From Bacteroidaceae bacterium (GTDB lineage Bacteria > Bacteroidota > Bacteroidia > Bacteroidales > Bacteroidaceae), in the NCBI GenBank assembly GCA_017381015.1, contig JAFOCV010000009.1, positions 1 through 33,875 on the forward strand: 33,875 nucleotides of DNA, in the 5' to 3' direction. Numbering within the stretch: the first letter of the stretch is position 1; each line of letters begins with the position of its first letter. A program made the position numbers and the translations under genes. Shown one piece after another: positions 17,367 through 22,997 of this stretch. The notes beneath the pieces are model-generated. The model was given only the letters and a program-made list of their open reading frames with translations, was not told where the DNA came from and searched no databases.

Positions 17367-18782
17367 ATGTTTTTCAATACAATATCATTCTACGCCGTGT
17401 TCGTCGTCTTCCTGATGGTTTATGCACTTTTGCAGCATACCAGCAGGACGTTGATGATGTTGTACGTCACCCTCTTCTCGTTGGCTTTTTTCAGCAGAAT
17501 TAATCCCGAGGTAGCCATGCTACTTCCTCTCACGGCCTTGCTCAGTTGGTCAATGACTCGCCACATGAACGAGTGCAAGGGTTCCCTCCGCTTCAGATGG
17601 CTATGGTTTATCATCATAATAGACCTCTTGCCACTACTATATTTCAAATACACCAACTTTGGCATTGATGTCATCAATACTCTTTTCCGTGAGAACTTTC
17701 CCATGCTCGACATCGTATTGCCGGTGGGTATTTCCTTCTACACTTTCCAAGCCATCAGCCACACTGTCGACGTATATCGTCGCCATCTGCGCCTGAAGAT
17801 GGACTTCCTCGAGTATCTTTTCTATCTCAGCTTCTTCCCCCTGCTTTTGGCTGGTCCTATCACCAGAGCTGGCGCCATGCTCACTCAGATGCGCGACAAT
17901 AAGCAGATTGATTCCCGCCTCCTCTACACTGGCCTTTGGCTCGTAATGATGGGAGTCTTAAAGAAATGTGTAGTAGCCGATTACATCGCCCAGTTCAACA
18001 ATTGGGCATTCGACGAGCCCTTGCTCTACAACGGCTTCGAATTGCTCATGGCTCTACTTGGCTTTAGCATACAAATATATTGCGATTTCTCCGGCTATAG
18101 CGATATGAGTATCGGCTTGGCAGCCATGATGGGATTCAGATTAAGGGAGAACTTCAATCTCCCCTATCAATCCACCAACATATCCGAATTTTGGCACAGG
18201 TGGCACATCTCCCTCTCAACATGGTTTCGCGACTATCTCTACATACCTTTGGGAGGTAGCCGTTGCGGACGATGGCGCACGTATTTCAACAATTTCTTCA
18301 CCATGATCATAGCAGGCCTCTGGCATGGTAGCACCGTGATGTTCGTCCTTTGGGGTATGCTCCACGGAGCTGCCTTGGTATTTCACAAGTGGTGCGACCG
18401 CTTATTCCTTCATCGCCTCCCCTCCAACCGATGGTACATCACCATCCCCAGCTGGTTGTCGTGCCAAATCTTCATCCTCTTCACCTGGGTATTCTTCCGC
18501 TCGGCAGACACCTCCAGTGCCCTCCTTTTCATACGAAGAATATTTACAGAATTTGACATCGAATGCATACCAGCCTTCTGTGCTCAGCGCCCCATGTGGC
18601 TTGCCATCTTATTCCTGGCCATACTGGCACATAGCATACGCGAACGCTGGTTCTACTCCCTCCAGGAGCTCTTCATCCGCCTCCCCTGGCTGCTCAAGAC
18701 CCTCCTCTTCCTCATCGTCCTCCAATTAGCCATCGAATTCAGCAATAGCGAAGTACAACCCTTCCTGTATTACAAATTCTAG
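17367..18782 (+). CDS. MBOAT-family membrane O-acyltransferase (AlgI/DltB-like)
   Basis: The 471-residue polytopic protein (about ten or more membrane segments) is a member of the membrane-bound O-acyltransferase family, which passes acyl groups from the cytoplasm to an extracytoplasmic acceptor. Family motifs are YCDFSGYSDMSIG (238-250), FWHRWHISLSTWFRDYLYIPLGG (cut here: FWHRWH at 275-280 and FRDYLYIPLGG at 287-297) and the two conserved histidines in AGLWHG (His320) and GMLHGA (His333). It follows the SGNH gene and is probably in the same operon. Codon use is GC-richer than in the sugar genes downstream of 26.7 kb. The target polymer cannot be named. Confidence 0.94.
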   Translation: MFFNTISFYAVFVVFLMVYALLQHTSRTLMMLYVTLFSLAFFSRINPEVAMLLPLTALLSWSMTRHMNECKGSLRFRWLWFIIIIDLLPLLYFKYTNFGIDVINTLFRENFPMLDIVLPVGISFYTFQAISHTVDVYRRHLRLKMDFLEYLFYLSFFPLLLAGPITRAGAMLTQMRDNKQIDSRLLYTGLWLVMMGVLKKCVVADYIAQFNNWAFDEPLLYNGFELLMALLGFSIQIYCDFSGYSDMSIGLAAMMGFRLRENFNLPYQSTNISEFWHRWHISLSTWFRDYLYIPLGGSRCGRWRTYFNNFFTMIIAGLWHGSTVMFVLWGMLHGAALVFHKWCDRLFLHRLPSNRWYITIPSWLSCQIFILFTWVFFRSADTSSALLFIRRIFTEFDIECIPAFCAQRPMWLAILFLAILAHSIRERWFYSLQELFIRLPWLLKTLLFLIVLQLAIEFSNSEVQPFLYYKF

Positions 18783-18824
18783 CCTCCCCAAACACCTATC
18801 CCCCACCCCACGAACCTCCCCAGC

Positions 18825-18854
18825 TCTTCCAAGATCTTCCAAGATCTTCCAAGA
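18825..18854 (+). repeat. 10-bp tandem repeat, three exact copies
   Basis: TCTTCCAAGA is repeated three times without change directly upstream of the first heptamer array, 43 bases after the MBOAT stop codon. Confidence 0.9.
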
Positions 18855-18946
18855 ATCTCGCTCATCTCTCATCACTAAACGCTAATCGTTCATCGCTAAT
18901 CGAAAAGAGCGCGAGCTAAAAACCATGCCATCTCGTTAATAATTAA

Positions 18947-19060
18947 AAGATTTGATATCGCTACGCTAGTAGCTAAGACGTAGTCTATGTAGATAGAATG
19001 TGGTACTATCAAACTAGTTTGAATAATAGCAAATGATATCTACATGAGCTATCAAATCTT
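18947..19060. repeat. Structured inverted-repeat element, copy A
   Basis: An 11-bp closing helix (AAGATTTGATA at 18947-18957, TATCAAATCTT at 19050-19060) encloses two hairpins. The first is GCTAC-gcta-GTAGC (18960-18973). The second is a 9-bp stem ATGTAGATA/TATCTACAT (18987-18995, 19037-19045), whose inner stem is TAT/ATA, then CAAAC-TA-GTTTG with one unpaired A on the 3' side. Copies B, C and D keep the layout with different bases. Confidence 0.75.
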
Positions 19061-19218
19061 CTTCGCGACTCTTTGCGCCTTTGCGTGAGGAAGGAAACCG
19101 TGCAATCCGTCGGCCATCGTGCGTAGCTGCGAGTGGCCATCGAGTGAAGAATGTGCAATAGCTTTTTTAAAAAAAAACAGTATAATCCGTGTAATCTGTT
19201 GTTAATAAAAAAAACTGT

Positions 19219-19267
19219 CGTTAATCTCTCCTCGCTAATCTCTAGTCGCTAATCTCTAGTCGTTAAT
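19219..19267 (+). repeat. Heptamer array, seven units in register
   Basis: Seven consecutive 7-base words (CGTTAAT, CTCTCCT, CGCTAAT, CTCTAGT, CGCTAAT, CTCTAGT, CGTTAAT) follow one another without a gap. The array lies 55 bases upstream of the promoter of the polysaccharide locus. It is one of at least eleven such arrays, all reading in the plus direction. Confidence 0.85.
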
Positions 19268-19321
19268 CGCACTTTCTTTAACATTCTTTAACATTTACTT
19301 CCATATTTCATAAATAAATCG

Positions 19322-19329
19322 TATATTTG
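19322..19329 (+). promoter_or_regulatory. Probable promoter of the polysaccharide locus
   Basis: TATATTTG matches the -7 consensus and is followed by CACC, with a predicted start near 19336. The -33 region has only a weak match. A tandem TTCTTTAACA pair (19274-19293) lies just upstream and could be an operator. I looked for inverted repeats around this promoter that would allow DNA inversion, as in Bacteroides capsule loci, and saw none. Confidence 0.55.
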
Positions 19330-19335
19330 CACCGT

Positions 19336-19885
19336 GACTTTATGGAAATTAGTGAGTTAACGAAACGCAGAACGTGTTCTGCACAACGAACATCACACAG
19401 GTCCACGCCGAAAAAGTATGAAGACAGCTACCTTAGCGAAGGCAGTGTAATTCAGAGGATAGGGTGGGATTCTATACATATCCTGAAGTCATGACATATA
19501 GAAAGGCGTTTACTTTAGCGCTCTGTTCTTGACGCATCGAAATCTCGCAAATTCCGCATGGGAAGTCAAAAACATAGCAACGGTAGATGCCCTCGGGGCA
19601 TGTTTATAACATCTCTCGTGCGCTACCATGTTAGCATGGAGTATACCTTATTATATATATAATACCTAGGTATTTTTATATATATCAGAGTGATACTTCC
19701 ACTAACAGGTAGTTGTAGAGATTCTTATATTCATATCGGCGTGGGCTTTAGCGTTGTTCGTTTCGACTTCACGGGCAATGCGAGAGCCTCGATGCGTGGG
19801 ACGGACAACGAAGGCCCCACGCTTTTTTTATGTCCGTATTTTCCGTTTCACAGTTCAGTCTTGGACTGCCATAGGACTATACGCG
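19336..19885 (+). promoter_or_regulatory. Long structured untranslated leader of the upxY operon
   Basis: About 550 bases without a convincing gene lie between the promoter and upxY1. Visible hairpins are GCAGAAC-gt-GTTCTGC (19367-19382), ATGCCC-tcg-GGGCAT (19587-19601) and CCATG-ttag-CATGG (19626-19639). Also present are the perfect 16-bp palindrome TATTATATATATAATA (19649-19664) overlapping the palindrome AATACCTAGGTATT (19661-19674), and the terminator at 19794-19829. GGTAG (19582-19586) can also pair with CTACC (19623-19627), which competes with the CCATG hairpin. UpxY proteins of Bacteroides act on such 5' leaders to prevent early termination, so this is the likely control region. Confidence 0.65.
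19794..19829 (+). terminator. Intrinsic terminator inside the leader (attenuator)
   Basis: GCGTGGG (19794-19800) pairs with CCCACGC (19816-19822), followed directly by seven T. A second GCGTGGG at 19739-19745 could also pair with the same CCCACGC, so alternative folds are possible. The terminator sits 57 bases before the chosen upxY1 start. It should stop transcription of the locus unless an antiterminator acts. Confidence 0.8.
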
Positions 19886-20632
19886 ATGGCTGCCCCATCA
19901 GACGCAATCATAATTGGAAAGGACAAACACTTTCCCAGCAACGGACTTACCTCCAATGCCCTCCCTAGAGTGAAAAATGTTGCTTCTCAGCACAATGATT
20001 CACAAAAAGGGGTGTCCACCAAAAACACCCTTTGCGCAACACCACCCTCAGATAAAAAAGAGTCGCTCACCGCTCATCGCTCCCCGTCAATCGCAAAAGA
20101 ATGGTATACTCTTCGCACCACATACGGTCGCGAACAACTGGCCTATGAGTATATCATCTCTCACGGCGGCACTGCATATTGGCCCACCATCGAACAGCAC
20201 AAGGAAGTCAATGGCAAGCATGTCAAGCTTCGTGTCTCACGCATTCCCAACATATTCTTTGCATACGGCACTCTACCAGAGATACAAGCCTTCGTCTACG
20301 ACAATGCCAACCTTCCCTTTCTCCGCTTCTATTATGCCACCCAACGAATAAACAACGAACTGGTTCGCCAACCCCTCGTTGTTCCCCAGCGCCAGATGGA
20401 TAGCTTACGCCTCCTCTGCGCCATTGATGATGGCAACATCACAGAAGTTCCTCAAAACGACACACATTTCCATCAAGGTCAGGAAGTCCGTATCACACAA
20501 GGCCCCTTCGCCGGTATCATAGGTCACGTAGCACGCTACAAAGGTCAGCAACGCGTAGCCGTCATCATCAAAGACCTCATCACAATAGCCACAGCCTACG
20601 TCCCCACCGCCTTCCTCCAACCAATAGAATAA
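19886..20632 (+). CDS. UpxY-like NusG-family transcription antiterminator (first copy)
   Basis: UpxY proteins are specialised NusG paralogs that let RNA polymerase pass terminators in the leader of their own capsule operon. From the ATG at 19886 (248 residues) the NGN domain begins at EWYTLRTTYGREQ (about residue 72). A KOW-like segment GQEVRITQGPFAGIIGHVARYKGQ lies near the C-terminus (HQGQEVRI, then GPFAGIIGHV). The first ~70 residues are an unusual polar extension. Its last part (SLTAHRSPSI) is encoded by a heptamer array at 20064-20093. An earlier ATG (19778) or TTG (19754) would place translation across the terminator, so they are less likely. The true start is uncertain. Confidence 0.82.
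   Translation: MAAPSDAIIIGKDKHFPSNGLTSNALPRVKNVASQHNDSQKGVSTKNTLCATPPSDKKESLTAHRSPSIAKEWYTLRTTYGREQLAYEYIISHGGTAYWPTIEQHKEVNGKHVKLRVSRIPNIFFAYGTLPEIQAFVYDNANLPFLRFYYATQRINNELVRQPLVVPQRQMDSLRLLCAIDDGNITEVPQNDTHFHQGQEVRITQGPFAGIIGHVARYKGQQRVAVIIKDLITIATAYVPTAFLQPIE
20064..20093 (+). repeat. Heptamer array inside the upxY1 coding sequence
   Basis: Four 7-base units (CGCTCAC, CGCTCAT, CGCTCCC, CGTCAAT) lie in the reading frame just before the NGN domain, encoding a Ser/His/Arg-rich linker. The unit family is the same as in the spacers. Confidence 0.7.
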
Positions 20633-20742
20633 CCCCTAAATCATCCTAGCTCCTCCCGAGAGGCCTTTTCGCTAATCGCTAATCGTTCATCGCTAATCGA
20701 AAAGAGCGTAAGCTAAAAACATGCCATCTCGTTGATAATTAA

Positions 20743-20859
20743 AAGATTTGATATCGCTACGCTAGTAGCTAAGACAAAGTCAATTGATATTAATAGATGA
20801 ACATCACCAAGCTTGTTTGAGTGATTTTAGGTGTTAAGAGCAATGAGCTATCAAATCTT
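20743..20859. repeat. Structured inverted-repeat element, copy B
   Basis: The closing helix (20743-20753 with 20849-20859) and first hairpin GCTAC-gcta-GTAGC (20756-20769) are identical to copy A. The second hairpin is different in sequence: TTAATA (20790-20795) pairs with TGTTAA (20832-20837, one G-U). Inside it ATCAC/GTGAT and CAAGC-TT-GTTTG form the inner stem, again with a single bulged A (20820). Confidence 0.75.
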
Positions 20860-21111
20860 CTTTGCGACTCTTTGCGCCTTTGCGTGAGACATAAAACAGT
20901 TTCATCGCGTTTCATCTTGTTGATAATAGACACAATCTCGCTCGTCTCTAATCGCTAATCGCTAATCGAATACATAGCGTGAGTAAAGGAAACCGTGTCA
21001 TCCGTCGTCCATCGTGCGAAGCTGCGAGTGGACATCGAGTGAAGAATGTGCAATAGCTTTGAAAAAAACAGTGTAATCAGTGTCATCTGTTGTTAATAAT
21101 AAAAACACAGT

Positions 21112-21146
21112 AGCTAGTCGCTCGTCGCTAATCGCTAATCTCTCAT
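21112..21146 (+). repeat. Heptamer array abutting the upxY2 start
   Basis: Five units (AGCTAGT, CGCTCGT, CGCTAAT, CGCTAAT, CTCTCAT) end 8 bases upstream of the ATG at 21155. The reading frame of upxY2 stays open through the array, so the repeat could become an N-terminal extension if an upstream start is used. Confidence 0.8.
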
Positions 21147-21154
21147 CGAATAAT

Positions 21155-21685
21155 ATGCTCCCCCGCTGGTACGTCCTCCGCTGCCCCGATAACAACGCAT
21201 TATCCATGGCACAAGAATTTACGGATAAAGGCATCCAAGCCTTTACCCCCTTGGAATACCGCGCCACCACCCTTGGCGAGGAGAAGCTATGGCAGCAAGT
21301 CCCCTCTCGGCCCGACCTGCTCTTCCTGCATGCCACCTATGACGAGATACACGATTCTATCGCAGCCCAAAAGTCTGGCAGGCTCCAGTTCGTTTACGAC
21401 AACACCGCCCCCAACGCATCTACTCCACTCACTATCCCCCAGGAAGCAATGAACAACCTCATTCGTGTAGTAGAGTGTAGCATACCACAATCATATTCCG
21501 TCACCGACGACGAGATACACTACCGCCCCGGCGGCATGGTACTGGTCACCGACGGCCCCTTCAAAGGCATCATAGGCCGTGTGGCCCGCATCCACACCCA
21601 AACCCGCGTAGTAGTCAGCATCCCCGGCATCATCTCGTATGCCACTACCTACGTCCCCAAGCACCAGCTCACCCCAGTGGAATAA
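21155..21685 (+). CDS. UpxY-like NusG-family transcription antiterminator (second copy)
   Basis: This 176-residue NusG paralog has the NGN domain starting at once (PRWYVLRCPDNNALSMAQ) and a KOW-like C-terminus (GMVLVTDGPFKGIIGRVARI). The start at 21155 leaves the usual UpxY length; an upstream ATG at 21080 in the same frame would add 25 residues encoded by repeat sequence and is unlikely. It resembles upxY1 most clearly in the GPFxGIIGxVAR segment but is otherwise divergent. In Bacteroides, capsule loci usually begin with upxY followed by upxZ. Here the second gene is another UpxY-like protein, and I find no UpxZ. Confidence 0.85.
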   Translation: MLPRWYVLRCPDNNALSMAQEFTDKGIQAFTPLEYRATTLGEEKLWQQVPSRPDLLFLHATYDEIHDSIAAQKSGRLQFVYDNTAPNASTPLTIPQEAMNNLIRVVECSIPQSYSVTDDEIHYRPGGMVLVTDGPFKGIIGRVARIHTQTRVVVSIPGIISYATTYVPKHQLTPVE

Positions 21686-21742
21686 TCTCTCATCAAAAAT
21701 AGCACTTTACGTGAGACTTAAGAGCAAATATAATTCAATATC

Positions 21743-21859
21743 CAAGCGGATAGATGTAACGCTTTTGAGAAAGCATAATCAAATATATTTGAATTAGGCT
21801 ATCACAATAGCGACAATGACATGGTCATACGTTATGAAATAACATAATCCATCCGCTTG
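21743..21859. repeat. Structured inverted-repeat element, copy D, with five tandem palindromes
   Basis: CAAGCGGAT (21743-21751) and ATCCGCTTG (21851-21859) enclose five successive small hairpins of 13-14 bases: GCTTT-tgag-AAAGC (21761), TCAAATATATTTGA (21779), GCTAT-caca-ATAGC (21798), ATGAC-atg-GTCAT (21816) and GTTAT-gaa-ATAAC (21831), with only 2-5 bases between them. The second hairpin again has outer TAAT/ATTA pairing and a bulged A. A CTTTGCG-rich phrase and a heptamer array (21924-21951) follow, as in the other copies. Confidence 0.78.
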
Positions 21860-22120
21860 CTACCAATCTTTCTTTGCGCCTCTTTGCGCCTTAGCGTGAA
21901 ACAAAGAATAAGAATAACAATGTCGCTCATCTCTAATCATTAGTCGTTAATCGAGTATAGTCGTGTTGTTAACATAATTCTCTTGAATACTAGGTCATTG
22001 TTTCATCAACATGAAATTATACCCGAATATACACTCGTTTTCCTATCCTCTGTTTGGGACGTGTGTCGCAGCTACGCACAACACCCGGACACGAATTTAG
22101 ACACGTTTACTTTTTCCCTA

Positions 22121-22477
22121 ATTTGATAACGCTTCATTAGAAGCAAGACGCAGTCAATTGGTATTAATAGATGAACATCACCAAACTTGTTTGAGTGATT
22201 TTAGGTATTAAGAGCAATGGATTACCAAATCTTCTTTGCGCCTCTTTGCGCCTTTGCGTGAGATATAAAACAGTTTCATCCGTGTCATCTGTTGTTAATA
22301 ACAAAATTACATCCTCGTTAATCTCTAAACGCTCATCGCTCGTCGAAAATAGCGCCTTTGCGTAGGGAAGGAATCCGTGTCATCCGTCGTCCATCGTGCA
22401 AAGCTGCGAGTGGACATCGGGTGAAAGCTTGGATAATAAAACACACAGTCTCTCATCGCTAATCTCTAGTCTCTCAT
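22121..22477 (+). repeat. Composite intergenic repeat block, copy 3, with structured element C
   Basis: ATTTGATAA (22121-22129) and TTACCAAAT (22222-22230) form the closing helix with one mismatch. The first hairpin is GCTTC-atta-GAAGC (22131-22144), the second TTAATA/TATTAA (22164-22169, 22206-22211), with inner ATCAC/GTGAT and CAAAC-TT-GTTTG plus the bulged A (22194). Then come the CTTTGCG phrase, heptamers (22316-22343), the ATCCGTCGTCCATCGTGC segment (about 22383-22400) and a last heptamer array (22450-22477). The spacer from 21686 to 22997 has no gene that I can support. Confidence 0.75.
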
Positions 22478-22507
22478 CGTTTTCTAAGTCATCTAATTTA
22501 CCCCCAA

Positions 22508-22843
22508 ATAATCCCTCTTGCTGAAAGCCTTGTGTAAAATAGCATAAACGTTCCCACACTTGTTGGAAGTCCCATGTAAAATAGCACGAACGTTCCCACG
22601 CTTGTTGGAAGTCTCATGTAAAATAGCACGAATGTTTCGTCGCCTGCCGAAAGTCTCTCTCAAATGTGTTTAAAGGTTTCGGCATCTGCCAAAAGTCTTA
22701 GTCAAAAGTGTTTAAACTTTCCGTCACCTGCCGAAAGTCATAATCAAAAGTGTTTAAGCCTTTCGTATGTTTACAAAAGTCCCATATTTTTTAATATGAA
22801 TGTTCCGTCAGTTGACAAAAGTCCCATATTTTTTAATATGAAG
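22508..22843. repeat. Minisatellite of eight 42-bp units
   Basis: Eight consecutive units of exactly 42 bases start at 22508, 22550, 22592, 22634, 22676, 22718, 22760 and 22802. Sequence varies (neighbouring units are most alike, for example units 1-2 and 6-7), but AAGTC is kept at the same place in units 1-7. The half before it forms a small hairpin in most units: TTTCG/CGAAA in unit 3, GGCA/TGCC in unit 4, CTTTC/GAAAG in unit 5, GTA/TAC within CTTT/AAAG in unit 6, GTCA/TGAC in unit 7. The partial frame through units 4-7 is a by-product of the 3-divisible length. Confidence 0.88.
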
Positions 22844-22860
22844 GTTCCACACAAAAAACT

Positions 22861-22877
22861 ACGCATTCGTAATGCGT
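22861..22877. other. Short hairpin between the minisatellite and ugd
   Basis: ACGCATT-cgt-AATGCGT is a perfect 7-bp stem with a three-base loop. No T-run follows directly, so it is not a clear terminator. Confidence 0.5.
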
Positions 22878-22926
22878 GAGTCCAGGGTTAACTTTTTCAA
22901 TTTTTTGTTGTTCATTATCGTCCCTA

Positions 22927-22962
22927 GAGACTTTAGTGACTTTACTGACCTTAGACACCTTA
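22927..22962 (+). repeat. 9-bp degenerate tandem repeat, four units
   Basis: GAGACTTTA, GTGACTTTA, CTGACCTTA and GACACCTTA follow without gaps, 35 bases upstream of the ugd start codon, probably in its untranslated leader. Confidence 0.75.
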
Positions 22963-22997
22963 TTAAAATTAAATAGAAATTAAAAATAGCATATTAT

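Larger units (their letters stand above)
18856..19267 (+). repeat. Composite intergenic repeat block, copy 1
   Basis: The block fills most of the spacer after the MBOAT gene. It contains in order a heptamer array (18856-18902), a shared lead (GAGCTAAAAA... to 18946), a structured element (18947-19060), a CTTTGCG-rich phrase (CTTTGCGCCTTTGCGTGAGG, 19072-19091), a segment GGAAACCGTG...ATGTGCAATAGC (19093-19162), an ATCCGTGTAATCTGTTG-like phrase (about 19183-19203) and seven heptamers in perfect register (19219-19267). The same parts recur in the same order at 20670-21146 and, partly, at 21743-21953 and 22121-22477. No open reading frame spans it. Confidence 0.8.
20670..21146 (+). repeat. Composite intergenic repeat block, copy 2
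   Basis: This block fills the 522-base spacer between the two upxY genes. It repeats copy 1: heptamers (20670-20699), the GAGCG/AGCTAAAAAC lead, the structured element (20743-20859), the CTTTGCG-rich phrase (20860-20888), heptamers (20939-20968), the GGAAACCGTG...CAATAGC segment (20988-21057), an AATCAGTGTCATCTGTTG phrase (21074-21091) and a last heptamer array (21112-21146) that ends 8 bases before the upxY2 start codon. Confidence 0.8.

Noticed and set aside
19581..19590. ops/JUMPStart element for an RfaH-like factor
   Set aside because: Only CGGTAG and a few other bases agree with the ops word. This is too short to support a call.
19270..19700. Invertible capsule promoter as in Bacteroides
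   Set aside because: No pair of inverted repeats flanks the promoter at 19322, and no invertase gene is present. The palindromes at 19649-19674 lie downstream and overlap each other.
19690..19968. 92-codon plus-strand frame in the leader
   Set aside because: It runs across the intrinsic terminator and into upxY1 in another frame. It is best explained as chance in a GC-richer stretch.
22508..22843. CRISPR-like periodic array (42-bp units)
   Set aside because: No invariant repeat with unique spacers: the whole unit drifts, neighbouring units are similar along their full length, and there are no cas genes. It is a degenerate minisatellite.
22664..22879. Open frame of 71 codons with 14-residue repeats
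   Set aside because: It arises because the unit length (42) is divisible by 3. It starts mid-unit, covers only half of the array and has no similarity that I recognise.
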